Shown: one piece after another, positions 7,349 through 14,986 of the stretch
Layout: each line of letters begins with the position of its first letter
Position numbering within the stretch: the stretch's first letter is position 1
IMG/VR virus record: IMGVR_UViG_3300037129_000080
Location: 1 to 45,328 of that record
Direction: 5' to 3' (one strand)
DNA length: 45,328 nt
DNA from: a virus
Made by a program: the position numbers and the translations under genes
Notes under the pieces: generated by a model
What the model was told of the DNA's origin: nothing
The model's database searches: none
What the model saw: only the letters and a program-made list of their open reading frames with translations

Positions 7349-8716
7349 ATGCCCATCATCGCCAGAGATTTCTCGTACCTTCGCGGCCACCTGGTCGGAA
7401 TCAGCGACCGGATGCTCGCCGCGCATCTCGGCCACTACGCCGAGGAGGTGAAGCGATTGAACGCCATCGAGGCGGCCTATCCGCTCACGGACTGGGGCGA
7501 GGCGCCTCCGCCCAAGGTCGCGGCGATACTGACGGCGCCCGTGGCATCTCTGGAACTCAAGATTCAGGGCGCGCTTGCGGCGGCGATTCACCAGGTGAAG
7601 AAGGAGCTTCTGGCGGCCGGCGTGAACGTGTCGCCCAACTTCTACCTTGGCGACGATGATTGGTGGACGACCGACCGCGGGTTGAGCATCAACATCCCCT
7701 GGTACTTGGCCAACCCCACGCTGTGGCGGCTGGCGAACCGGCAGGAGGGCACGGCCTACTCGCAAGACGAGGTGCTCAAGTGTCTCCGCCACGAGATAGG
7801 GCACGCGGTCAATTACGCGCACGAGCTGTGGCGGCGCCCGGACTGGGAAGCGCTCTTCGGCGACTTTCGGATTCCGTACCGCGACGAGTTCCCATCGGAC
7901 GCTCGGAGCGAAGACTTCGTGGAGTACCTGACGGACGTGTCGGACCACTACGGCCAGAAGCACCCTGACGAGGACTGGGCCGAGACGTTCGCCTGCTGGC
8001 TGGACCCGACATCGCAGTGGGAGCAGGAATACGCGGACTGGCCCAAGGCCCTGGACAAGCTCCACTACGTGGCAGGCCTGGCCAAGGCAGGCGTCCTGAA
8101 CGCGGCGCCGACGAATCTCTACCCCGGACGTCCGGAGTCCTACCGCAAGCTCAAGGGCACGGTAGGTGAAGCGCTGGGCACGGGGCAGGGGGCGCGACCG
8201 TTCAAGAGCTTCGAGGGCTGGTCCGAGCATTCGGAGCTGCTGCGCCAAGAGCCGGCTGCCTACAACGCTGTCCGGTTGCATGAGCTGTACTTCGAGGCTC
8301 TCACGCGGAACAAGGACTACATCGGCGAAGTGCCGGACTTCGCGAAGATGCCCACGGGCGTCTTGCTCCGCGAGGTGACGAAGACCTGGGGCTCGATGGC
8401 AAGCTACCTGCTGGACCTGCGGGCAATCCTGGGAAGCGTTGAGCAGGGCTGGGCGCTCACGGTCTGGGATCCGCGCAGGAACGCCGTGCGGAACGCGCTG
8501 GTGGGCGGGGGCTACGAAGGCGTGCCGGCCGGCTGCCCGATTCTGCTGGCCATCGACGCTTCGCCGGATGCGTACATGATGGATTACGGCGCACGCAAAG
8601 ACGTGGGCATGGCCGCGGCGTTCCGCAACCTGGACTGGAACGTGGTGGCCATGAGGTTGGCGCCCTATGCGCAGGCGGACGAGCCGGAGGGCGAAGAAGT
8701 GGAGGCTGCTGGATGA
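7349..8716 (+). CDS. SOD-like protein with inserted zinc-metallopeptidase domain
   Basis: The 455-aa protein looks like a composite. Residues 1-45 resemble the N-terminal hairpin of Fe/Mn superoxide dismutase, with His26 in the place of the first metal ligand. About 60-245 form a zincin-like domain with HEIGH (148-152) and a likely third ligand Glu212. About 290-440 resemble the SOD C-terminal domain: LHELYFE with His311, GWALTVW, ILLAIDASPDAYMMDYG and a final NLDW segment. The usual fourth SOD ligand (His of WEHAY) is Asp407. It may therefore be a structural or altered SOD fold carrying a peptidase. Adjacent genes are nucleases; no signal peptide is seen. Confidence 0.65.
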   Translation: MPIIARDFSYLRGHLVGISDRMLAAHLGHYAEEVKRLNAIEAAYPLTDWGEAPPPKVAAILTAPVASLELKIQGALAAAIHQVKKELLAAGVNVSPNFYLGDDDWWTTDRGLSINIPWYLANPTLWRLANRQEGTAYSQDEVLKCLRHEIGHAVNYAHELWRRPDWEALFGDFRIPYRDEFPSDARSEDFVEYLTDVSDHYGQKHPDEDWAETFACWLDPTSQWEQEYADWPKALDKLHYVAGLAKAGVLNAAPTNLYPGRPESYRKLKGTVGEALGTGQGARPFKSFEGWSEHSELLRQEPAAYNAVRLHELYFEALTRNKDYIGEVPDFAKMPTGVLLREVTKTWGSMASYLLDLRAILGSVEQGWALTVWDPRRNAVRNALVGGGYEGVPAGCPILLAIDASPDAYMMDYGARKDVGMAAAFRNLDWNVVAMRLAPYAQADEPEGEEVEAAG

Positions 8717-9195
8717 GATGGTTCTTCGACTGCGAATTCGACGAGGACGGGCACACCATCGACCTGATCAGCATTGCGCTGGTCAGTGAGTCTGGCGTGG
8801 CCTATACAGCGTGCCTAGCCGACGGGTGGAGCGCGGACCATTGCAACGAATGGGTCAAGGCGAACGTGCTGCCTAAGCTGCCGCCACCGAGCGAGCGCAA
8901 GACGCGCTTGCAGGTGCGGGATGAGATCCGCGACCTGGTTGGCGACGCACCGGAGTTTTGGGCCTACTACGCGGACTATGATTGGGTAGCGCTCTGCCAG
9001 CTCTTCGGGCGCATGGTCGACTTGCCCAAAGGCTGGCCGATGTTTTGCCGCGACCTGATCCAAACCATCAAGGCTGGCATCATCCCGAAGGAGTCATTGC
9101 CGAAGCAGGACGCGCGCAGCGAACACGACGCCTTGGCGGATGCGCAGTGGAATCGAGAGGTGTGGCTGTATCTGGCCGCAGAAGGCGGGCTGTGA
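8713..9195 (+). CDS. 3'-5' exoribonuclease, Rv2179c-like (DEDD)
   Basis: The 160-aa protein carries DEDD exonuclease motifs in order: FDCEFDEDG (Asp6, Glu8), AYYADYDWVAL (Asp88/Asp90) and SEHDALADAQWN (His138, Asp139, Asp143). It matches the compact Rv2179c-type 3'-5' exoribonucleases found in actinobacteria and many phages, which trim RNA 3' ends with two metal ions. The start overlaps the preceding stop as ATGA. It may recycle host RNA or adjust transcripts during infection. Confidence 0.82.
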   Translation: MRWFFDCEFDEDGHTIDLISIALVSESGVAYTACLADGWSADHCNEWVKANVLPKLPPPSERKTRLQVRDEIRDLVGDAPEFWAYYADYDWVALCQLFGRMVDLPKGWPMFCRDLIQTIKAGIIPKESLPKQDARSEHDALADAQWNREVWLYLAAEGGL

Positions 9196-9447
9196 ATGCA
9201 CCCCCTGACCAGAGCGTTCTACCAGGAGTTTGAGAAGCTCCTGCCCGAGGAGCGCAAGGAAGCTATCGCCGACATGCAGGACTTCGTGGAAGGCTACCTC
9301 GATGGCAAGGCCGAGGCCGAGGCGGAGCTGTTCGACGACTCCGATGGCTCCCCGCAAGTCCAGGGCGAGGTGTCCGCCGAGACGCTGGCCGCGACGATGA
9401 CCGAGATGGGAATCATGCACGGGCACGTGAATCGAGGCCGGGCATGA
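9196..9447 (+). CDS. Acidic hypothetical protein
   Basis: An 83-aa, Glu/Asp-rich protein that starts immediately after the previous stop and overlaps the next ATG. N-terminal two-thirds helical (AFYQEFEKLLPEERKEAI). Position just before the terminase nuclease gene would suit a small packaging partner, but no motif supports it. Confidence 0.5.
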   Translation: MHPLTRAFYQEFEKLLPEERKEAIADMQDFVEGYLDGKAEAEAELFDDSDGSPQVQGEVSAETLAATMTEMGIMHGHVNRGRA

Positions 9448-10217
9448 ATAGCGAACGCCGCATCCGCTCCGTTCCCGTCTGGCAGGCCCATTGGAGCACC
9501 GAGCGCCTACGCCAGGAGCAGGCGGACAACCCCCGGGCCTTCTCTCGCGGCTTCCAGATGCGGGCCTTCTCGGATGAGGAGCGGATGTTCCCCAGCTTCA
9601 CCACGTGCTACTCCCACGGCGTTGTGCTGGGCGAGGTCGCGCGCCGGGGCTGGCCCGTGTTCGCCGGAGTCGACCTGGCGGGCAAGGCTCGGCCTGGCAA
9701 CGTCATCTTCGTGGCGGCCATCGACCCGGCCACGCTTCGCCGCTACCCGCTGGAAATTCTGCGCGGCGGGTGGAAGTCGCCCGAGACGGCGGCCCACATC
9801 GCTGGAGTGAATGAGCGCCACCCCACCCTCTCGATCATCATGGTCGAGAACAACGGCTACCAGCAGAGCCTCGTGGATTGGATTCAGAGCGACCCGAGCT
9901 CAAGCTCCATCTGGTACAAAATCGAGAGCTACACCACCGGGTTCGCCTCGAAGGTCGACCCCACCTACGGGCTCCCTTCGCTTGAGGTCGAGTTCAAGAA
10001 TCAGGCGTGGGTCATCCCGCGAGACGAGTACGAGGGCCATCCGCCGCAGTGCCGCTGTTCGTGGTGCGTGTGGGATGAGGAGATGCGGGACTACCCGATG
10101 GGCAAGGGGACCGATACCGTAATGAGTCAATTCTTTTGCCGTGAAGCAATATCCAGGTGGGGAGCGGCGATTCTTGGGCGCGGCGCTGGCACGGCTGGCG
10201 ACGTAACTAGTCGATAA
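9444..10217 (+). CDS. terL: Terminase large subunit, nuclease domain only
   Basis: The 257-aa protein matches the C-terminal half of phage TerL. It has a PRAFSRGFQMRAFSDEERMF lead-in, then RNase-H-fold acidic positions: Asp in FAGVDLAGK, Glu in MVENNGYQQ, and Asp in KGTDTVMSQFF. This domain cuts concatemeric DNA during packaging. Walker A and B motifs of the packaging ATPase are missing, and no P-loop protein is seen elsewhere in the window. The motor half must be encoded outside the window or has been separated. ATG overlaps the upstream stop. Confidence 0.75.
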   Translation: MNSERRIRSVPVWQAHWSTERLRQEQADNPRAFSRGFQMRAFSDEERMFPSFTTCYSHGVVLGEVARRGWPVFAGVDLAGKARPGNVIFVAAIDPATLRRYPLEILRGGWKSPETAAHIAGVNERHPTLSIIMVENNGYQQSLVDWIQSDPSSSSIWYKIESYTTGFASKVDPTYGLPSLEVEFKNQAWVIPRDEYEGHPPQCRCSWCVWDEEMRDYPMGKGTDTVMSQFFCREAISRWGAAILGRGAGTAGDVTSR

Positions 10218-10247
10218 AACAAGGGTTTCCCGCTCGGATTAGCGCAC

Positions 10248-10317
10248 TGCATTTTTATTTACCGGTACTTCATAAATACCGCTTGCGCTCGATTCGGTCC
10301 GGCTGTACCTTAGAGAC
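10248..10317 (+). promoter_or_regulatory. Sigma70-like promoter, apparently leaderless
   Basis: TTGCGC (10283-10288), a 17-bp spacer and TACCTT (10306-10311) lie 6 nt before the ATG at 10318, so transcription should start on or next to the start codon. An AT-rich block TGCATTTTTATTT (10248-10260) sits 22 bp upstream of the -35, and an inverted repeat (CGGTA...TACCG) lies between them. The block recurs before 12349. It may be an UP element or activator site. Confidence 0.65.
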
Positions 10318-10605
10318 ATGTCGATGAAAACACAGACCGAGATGGCCAAGATGGAGCGCGCAATCAACCGCAAGCTGGCCACCGTCGGCAAGCTTCTAGA
10401 AGAAGCGCTCAATCTGACCCACGAGTACGACACCGAGATCGCGACGCAGGAAGAGCGCTATGCGGTCCAGGGCAAGCGGGAAGCCATTGTCTTGGCCATG
10501 ACCAAGGCGCATCGGGTGACCGAGTACGACATTGCAGCGGCGGTGCTCATGCACATGGACACCACCAAGCGCCTCAACACCAACTTCACCACCACCAGCC
10601 TCTAG
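10318..10605 (+). CDS. Hypothetical helical protein
   Basis: A 95-aa protein of charged helices (MERAINRKLATVGKLLEEAL...), likely a small coiled-coil oligomer. It is the first gene behind a well-formed promoter and begins a run of small genes of unknown function. No ribosome-binding site precedes its ATG, which agrees with leaderless initiation. Confidence 0.6.
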   Translation: MSMKTQTEMAKMERAINRKLATVGKLLEEALNLTHEYDTEIATQEERYAVQGKREAIVLAMTKAHRVTEYDIAAAVLMHMDTTKRLNTNFTTTSL

Positions 10606-10632
10606 CAGCCAACCCAAGAACGGAGCAAGACC

Positions 10633-10848
10633 ATGAGCAAGCTCACCCAAACGCAACCCCTGCCAGCCGTCGAGACAATGGCGGACCTGGTAGCTCGCGA
10701 CCCTAGCCACTGCTACCACCACAAGACGCTTGGCCGCGTGGACTCGAAAGCCATCGCCGAGGCCATCGTAGCCAAGGCCGAGAAGCGGGGCGGACTGCGG
10801 GACTTGTGGGAGAACCTCGACCAACTGCTGCGCGAGAGGCCGCTGTAA
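10633..10848 (+). CDS. Hypothetical protein
   Basis: A 71-aa protein with a plausible ribosome site (CGGAGCAAG) upstream. The second half is helical and basic. No family recognised; it lies in the small-gene run starting at 10318. Confidence 0.5.
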   Translation: MSKLTQTQPLPAVETMADLVARDPSHCYHHKTLGRVDSKAIAEAIVAKAEKRGGLRDLWENLDQLLRERPL

Positions 10849-11051
10849 TTCGCGACTTGGCCAGCATCGCCTGGCGATTCGTGGCATTCGTCTGGAATGA
10901 CGTCCGCTGCGACGCTGGCGATTGGTGGCGCCGAAACATTGTCCGCCAAGCCACGCCGGAAGAAGCCATCTGCAACGACTGCCGCGAGCCCCACTGCACC
11001 GAGGAGCGGCGCCTAAACTGCCCGACGCTGAAAGGAACGAAGCCATGCTAG
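10806..11051 (+). CDS. Small Cys-rich protein
   Basis: An 81-aa frame with Trp/Arg-rich middle and a CNDCREPHC...CP segment near the C-terminus, a probable zinc site. It overlaps the end of the previous gene by 43 nt; the true start may be later. Overlap of its stop with the next ATG supports the reading frame. Confidence 0.45.
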   Translation: MGEPRPTAAREAAVIRDLASIAWRFVAFVWNDVRCDAGDWWRRNIVRQATPEEAICNDCREPHCTEERRLNCPTLKGTKPC

Positions 11052-11341
11052 CCATGATACTTGCCGCCGCAATTTCCAGTGCCCCCGCCGCCCACGTCGA
11101 GGATGCGGTGATGGTCGCGATGTACTCTGCCGTCGGAGCGAAGGCCGAACGCGCCTACGTCGCCTCCTGGCTGGACGAGCAAGACAGCGTCCGCCAGCTC
11201 GCGCTCGACCACCGGGCGAATCCGTTTGAGGGCGAGGCCAAGGCTAGCCCATTCGCGGACGACGCCAAGCCGGACCCCTTCGACGGCGAGCCGAAACTGT
11301 TTTGGTGGAGTACCGCAGAGATGAAAGTCGAGAGGTGGTAG
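11045..11341 (+). CDS. Small protein with hydrophobic N-terminus
   Basis: A 98-aa protein preceded by AAAGGAACG. Residues 1-16 are hydrophobic and end in a small-residue stretch (SSAPAAH), so it may be exported or membrane-anchored. The remainder is charged, with repeats of the kind NPFEGEAK / SPFADDAK / DPFDGEPK, a three-copy short motif. Function unknown. Confidence 0.5.
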   Translation: MLAMILAAAISSAPAAHVEDAVMVAMYSAVGAKAERAYVASWLDEQDSVRQLALDHRANPFEGEAKASPFADDAKPDPFDGEPKLFWWSTAEMKVERW

Positions 11342-11343
11342 CC

Positions 11344-11514
11344 ATGGCATACGGAATGGAACGAGACTTCATGAGCTGGAGCGACGGCGGCCGAGCCTTC
11401 GAGAGGATGCCCGACCTGTGGCCCGTGGACCGCCGAGACGAGGCGCCGACCGCGGCCGAAACGGAGCGAGTGAAGAACGGGACAGAGGACCATCCAGCAA
11501 AGAGGGAGCCATGA
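11344..11514 (+). CDS. Small hypothetical protein
   Basis: A 56-aa charged protein starting two bases after the previous stop; its own stop overlaps the next ATG. No motif recognised. Confidence 0.45.
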   Translation: MAYGMERDFMSWSDGGRAFERMPDLWPVDRRDEAPTAAETERVKNGTEDHPAKREP

Positions 11515-11774
11515 CCATTCAAGAAGCACGCGAGGCGCTGACCGACAAGATCAGCGAAATAGAAAGCAGGATCGGAGACTACATTGACCACGGGAAGATT
11601 CCGACCGTGACAGCGGAAATCTTTGCTCTGGAAGCGTCGGTGCGGTCCGAGGAGCGGATGAGTGAACGTCTGCGCATGCACCGGATGATCGATTTCGCGA
11701 TCATCGAGGCCGAGAAGATCAATGCCAATTGCGTGGCCGGGCTGAAGGTCGCCAAGAGTTTGGTGGAGCCATGA
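11511..11774 (+). CDS. Small coiled-coil protein
   Basis: An 87-aa, mostly helical protein with heptad-like charged repeats (EALTDKISEIESRIGDYI). Start chosen for the ATGA overlap with the previous gene and the GGGAGCC lead. Function unknown. Confidence 0.5.
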   Translation: MTIQEAREALTDKISEIESRIGDYIDHGKIPTVTAEIFALEASVRSEERMSERLRMHRMIDFAIIEAEKINANCVAGLKVAKSLVEP

Positions 11775-11971
11775 TTTTGCGCAAGCCTAGAAGCTGCTAC
11801 GACTTTGAGCGGACACTGCTAGTGCTAACCGTTGCGCCCATCAAGGCAAGCCGGGCCGGCCGCCTGAAACGATGGCGGGCGCTGTACTGGATACGGCGTT
11901 GTTTTCAACGTCCGATGGACGCGGCGAACGGGGCGCTTCGAGGCTGCGGACTGGACGAGGTTAGGCTGTGA
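11771..11971 (+). CDS. Small basic protein
   Basis: A 66-aa Arg-rich protein with one hydrophobic stretch (LLVLTVAPI). Starts overlapping the previous stop and ends overlapping the next GTG. No motif recognised. Confidence 0.4.
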   Translation: MILRKPRSCYDFERTLLVLTVAPIKASRAGRLKRWRALYWIRRCFQRPMDAANGALRGCGLDEVRL

Positions 11972-12141
11972 CCACCCGAGGCGAGCGCCGCTCCGAACGC
12001 CGCTTCCTGCGCGAGCTTCGCCAGGACCGCAGGCGAGAGGTTCGCCGCCCTCACGCGCCCGCCTACTCGCGCGAGGAGTTGGTTCGCATCGGGCGTTCCG
12101 ACCTGGACTTCAGGCTCGATGTTATGGGCCTGTTCCTCTAA
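11968..12141 (+). CDS. Small Arg-rich protein
   Basis: A 57-aa highly basic protein (ERRSERRFLRELRQDRRRE) beginning with GTG that overlaps the previous TGA. The stop codon lies at the left edge of a sequence block repeated after the capsid gene. Probably nucleic-acid binding. Confidence 0.4.
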   Translation: MTTRGERRSERRFLRELRQDRRREVRRPHAPAYSREELVRIGRSDLDFRLDVMGLFL

Positions 12142-12244
12142 AATCGAAAGACTCAACTTGCGCCTATCACCACACAGCGTTATTGAATGATTCCAGGCAC
12201 CTAGGCGAGGGCGGCGCATTAAAACGCTCAAAACAGCTTGAGCG
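12139..12244 (+). ncRNA. Repeated 3'-UTR element, copy 1
   Basis: From the TAA at 12139 a block of about 55 nt (ATCGAAAGAC, CAACTTGCGCCTATCACC, TGATTCC) closely matches the sequence that follows the capsid stop at 28313. After it comes a 7-bp hairpin (CGCTCAA/TTGAGCG, 12225-12244). Two conserved copies that both begin at stop codons suggest a terminator, RNA-processing signal or small RNA. Confidence 0.5.
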
Positions 12245-12280
12245 GCGCGGCAAGTCCAGGAATCGCGCCACTTGACCCGT

Positions 12281-12348
12281 TGCATTTTTATTTCACAGTA
12301 TTTCTAAAAGACTATTGACCGGGGAGTGTCCGGCCCTATCCTGTATTC
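12281..12348 (+). promoter_or_regulatory. Sigma70-like promoter, apparently leaderless
   Basis: TTGACC (12315-12320), a 16-bp spacer and TATCCT (12337-12342) end 6 nt before the ATG at 12349. The AT block TGCATTTTTATTT (12281-12293) and a following GTATTTC stretch repeat those before 10318 at nearly the same distance from -35. No ribosome-binding site is present. Confidence 0.7.
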
Positions 12349-12711
12349 ATGCTCAACACACAGCAAATCAAGCGGATCGCCAAGGCAACCTTCGAAACCA
12401 AGTCACGCAAGTTTTCCGTGGTCGCGCGCGCTACCTACACGATGTCCAACTATTGGGATGGCGGATCGCGAGAGTACGCGGTAGCGATGGACTTGGCGAC
12501 GGGTGAGACGCGCCAGCCAGACTTCGCCACGACAAACCCATTCAATGGACAGTCCGGATCTACCTTCGCAATCCCTGCAGGGATCGGCATCCTGACCCAC
12601 GGCATTTTCTGCGGCAAGGACTGCGGACTCACTCTCTACGTGTCGCCTGGCAATGCGCTTGCGTCGCCAGCCAATCGCCCAGAGTGTCTTGACGTCGTGG
12701 AGGCTCGCTAG
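12349..12711 (+). CDS. Hypothetical protein behind strong promoter
   Basis: A 120-aa protein, mixed alpha/beta in pattern, with Cys pair FCGKDCG near residue 90. The leaderless promoter directly in front suggests early or constitutive expression. No family recognised. Confidence 0.6.
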   Translation: MLNTQQIKRIAKATFETKSRKFSVVARATYTMSNYWDGGSREYAVAMDLATGETRQPDFATTNPFNGQSGSTFAIPAGIGILTHGIFCGKDCGLTLYVSPGNALASPANRPECLDVVEAR

Positions 12712-12713
12712 CT

Positions 12714-12953
12714 ATGTCTCTCTCATACCCACTGTCCGCCCCGTCTCGCGATTGCAGCAACGATGCGCCCGCGCGACACAGCTACCAGGTGACTGTCCGC
12801 CTGGGCCAGCACGAGCACACCTATTACAGCACGATGGTGCTTACCGCTGGTGCGGCGATGCGGGAAGCGGAAACCAGCACGGGCGGCAAGGCAACCTACG
12901 CGGAGCGCATGCTTTACGTCTCGGACGCGGCACAAGGCAAGGTGCGGTCATGA
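12714..12953 (+). CDS. Hypothetical protein
   Basis: A 79-aa protein with a likely beta-rich middle (YQVTVRLGQHEHTYYSTM). It starts two bases after the preceding stop and overlaps the next gene by four bases. Function unknown. Confidence 0.5.
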   Translation: MSLSYPLSAPSRDCSNDAPARHSYQVTVRLGQHEHTYYSTMVLTAGAAMREAETSTGGKATYAERMLYVSDAAQGKVRS

Positions 12954-13231
12954 TCGTCACGGTCCGCTCGAAACTAGCAGGTGACTGGGTTTCCTTCGAT
13001 ACCCTGGAAGAGTACGGCCACGCCACTGACAACGTGTGGGTTATAAGCCGACGGGGCGACGACAAGACGCGCGCCGCTGCTATTGCCCAAGCGCGAAGCT
13101 ACGACAAGCAATTCATTGGCCAGCTAGCCGACAACGGCACGACCATCGTCAACGTTGCCTCAGTCCGCGCACCACGCGAAAACACTTCAACCGAGATGCG
13201 CTCGATCATCTTTCAATACCCGGAGGCCTGA
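12950..13231 (+). CDS. Hypothetical protein
   Basis: A 93-aa protein; the ATG at 12950 overlaps the preceding TGA and was preferred to a longer upstream frame. Contains a GDDKTRAAAIAQARSYDKQ helix. No family recognised. Confidence 0.5.
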   Translation: MIVTVRSKLAGDWVSFDTLEEYGHATDNVWVISRRGDDKTRAAAIAQARSYDKQFIGQLADNGTTIVNVASVRAPRENTSTEMRSIIFQYPEA

Positions 13232-13233
13232 CC

Positions 13234-13422
13234 ATGACCACGAAGCCCGGCAAGCACGGCACCCTGAAACTCTACCGCGTGACCTATGACGATGGGCCGG
13301 GCGGAATGCCCGCCACGTCCTACACGACATGGGCCTACGACTACGATCACGCCCTGGACAAGTGGTACGACGGCAACGAAGACGAAGGCTTTCACCTCGT
13401 CTCTATCAAGGTTGCGGCATGA
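13234..13422 (+). CDS. Hypothetical protein
   Basis: A 62-aa protein with a GGAGG ribosome site at 13222-13226. Aromatic-rich (YRVTYDDGPGG, TTWAYDYDHALDKWYD), probably a small beta-alpha domain. Unknown function. Confidence 0.5.
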   Translation: MTTKPGKHGTLKLYRVTYDDGPGGMPATSYTTWAYDYDHALDKWYDGNEDEGFHLVSIKVAA

Positions 13423-13484
13423 CCCGCCTTGACTTCCTAGCCTGCCTATTCGGCCTTGCCTGCCTGCTACTGGCATGGGCGTGA
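13419..13484 (+). CDS. Possible 21-aa membrane peptide
   Basis: ATG overlapping the preceding TGA opens a frame for a short peptide that is almost wholly hydrophobic (CLFGLACLLLAWA). It may be a single-pass membrane peptide. The length makes it uncertain. Confidence 0.3.
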   Translation: MTRLDFLACLFGLACLLLAWA

Positions 13485-13559
13485 GACGATGCGCGCCTAC
13501 GAAAACAACCATGCTTATCCGGTTCACACACTCCACAAAATCAATAGGAGAACAGCATC

Positions 13560-13757
13560 ATGCCCGGTGAAATCTACGAATTGAAATGCGACATGGAAAA
13601 AGGCTGCACTTCGCCCGTAACCATGCTCGACAATAAGGGATATATCTACTGCGCTTCTCACGGTCTGCAACGACGCAGCTACGGTACTCCTTGTCGCAAA
13701 CTCACCTCGTCCGAAATCAAAGGACTAAAACACGGCGAGTCGGTCAAAAGGTACTGA
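13560..13757 (+). CDS. Small Cys-containing protein
   Basis: A 65-aa protein with AATAGGAGAAC before its ATG. Cys in LKCDMEKGC and YCASHG could form a zinc site. Base composition is less GC-rich than its neighbours, hinting at recent acquisition. Function unknown. Confidence 0.5.
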   Translation: MPGEIYELKCDMEKGCTSPVTMLDNKGYIYCASHGLQRRSYGTPCRKLTSSEIKGLKHGESVKRY

Positions 13758-13819
13758 TAGGGGCGTCAACCGGATAAGCATGAAAACAACGCCCGCCTGC
13801 CGGACGGAGGAACTAGACC

Positions 13820-14215
13820 ATGATCGACCGCTGCCTGAGTGTCAGACAACCCTGGGGATGGGCCATCATCCACGCCGGGAAAAATATAGAAAATCGTCAG
13901 TGGAAGACTTCCTTCCGCGGCCGAGTCGCAATCCAGGCCGGCAAGGGCTGCACCGAGGAGGAGTACGAGGACGCGGCTCGCCTCATTCGCAAGCTGACCG
14001 GCAAGAGCCCGCCGCCGCTCGAGGAGCTCGCGCGCGGGGAGATCATCGGGACCGTCGAGATCACAGACTGCACGCCAGCGGACAACGGCATCGGATGGGG
14101 CGGGCGGAACCCGCGCGGCTTCCACTGGCACCTGAAGGACCCGCGGCCCGCGACGAAGCCCGTGAAGGTCCGGGGCTGGCCGGGCTGCTTATTCAAGGTC
14201 GCGTTTGAGGAGTAG
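13820..14215 (+). CDS. ASCH-domain protein
   Basis: The 131-aa protein has the ASCH pattern: LSVRQPWGWAIIHAGKNIEN, RGRVAIQAGK and EIIGTVEITDC in order. ASCH domains have a PUA-related beta-barrel that binds RNA or modified nucleosides; some are amidohydrolases of modified cytidine. Here the whole protein is one ASCH domain. GGAGG precedes the ATG. It converges, 3 bp apart, with the ParB-like gene on the other strand, so it may relate to the nucleic-acid modification suggested by that operon; this is inference. Confidence 0.85.
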   Translation: MIDRCLSVRQPWGWAIIHAGKNIENRQWKTSFRGRVAIQAGKGCTEEEYEDAARLIRKLTGKSPPPLEELARGEIIGTVEITDCTPADNGIGWGGRNPRGFHWHLKDPRPATKPVKVRGWPGCLFKVAFEE

Positions 14216-14218
14216 CCG

Positions 14219-14986
14219 CTAGCCCGCCTTGAGGCTCGGCTCGAGCAGCGCAAACGGCACGTAGCGCGTGGCCTTGTCCACGCCTATGCGCTCGTTGAAC
14301 GCCTCCCGCTCTTTGCGCGTGTTGAAGATGACCACAGCGAACCTTTCGGTGTCTTCATGAACCGTCATGCCCTTGCTGGTCTTTCGCATCTCGGCCACCG
14401 CCTGAGCGGACGCCGTGCGCTTGACCTGCTCCTCGTCCGGCCCTGACGTCGGCCCCTCACCCGGAACATCTTCGGGCTGGTCGCGCATCATGGACATCGC
14501 CGCCAGCTCGCCGAAGGTTTCCTGTGCGGCCGGCGCCTGGGCCTGCTCGCTGAACATCGAGGAGAATTCCGAGTCGGCGAAGATGATGTCGAGCGAGATG
14601 GGCTCGAAGCCGGTGTGCTCAAGGTCGAGTTCGGGAAGGATGGCCGCGAGCATGGGCAAGTCCCACTCGCCGGTGGCATCGAGGTTGTTCAGGAAGATTG
14701 CGGCTTCCTTCGCCTGCTTGTCCGTGAGCTTCACCATGGCCACGTCGAGCTGATAGTCGGGGGAGCCTTCGAGGGCATCGATGCAGGCGAGGCGCTGGTG
14801 CCCGCCTACTAGCTCCATCGTCTTCTCGTTCACCGTGATCGGGGCGAGGAGGCCGATGCGCTTGAGGTTGGCTTGGAGCTTCTTCTTCGCGCCGTCACTG
14901 ATCGTCCGGGGATTCCACTTGCTCCCCGAGATGTCCGAGCGGTTGACCTTCTTCATGTGGAACTTCTGGTGCTTGGTGACTGGCAT
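14219..14986 (-). CDS. ParB/Srx-fold protein, IbrB-like
   Basis: The 255-aa protein has a ParB N-terminal fold: DISGSKWNPRTIS, a KKKLQANLKRIGLLAPITV helix-strand and the signature GGHQR (61-65). ParB-fold domains bind CTP or act as nucleases. The C-terminal half is Glu/Pro-rich and then helical. The ATG at 14986 has GGAGGG eight bases upstream; a longer start at 15022 exists. Its first 92 nt overlap the end of the PAPS-reductase-like gene, so the pair is translationally linked. Similar pairs (IbrA/IbrB and phage relatives) recur, function unresolved. Confidence 0.8.
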   Translation of the reverse strand: MPVTKHQKFHMKKVNRSDISGSKWNPRTISDGAKKKLQANLKRIGLLAPITVNEKTMELVGGHQRLACIDALEGSPDYQLDVAMVKLTDKQAKEAAIFLNNLDATGEWDLPMLAAILPELDLEHTGFEPISLDIIFADSEFSSMFSEQAQAPAAQETFGELAAMSMMRDQPEDVPGEGPTSGPDEEQVKRTASAQAVAEMRKTSKGMTVHEDTERFAVVIFNTRKEREAFNERIGVDKATRYVPFALLEPSLKAG

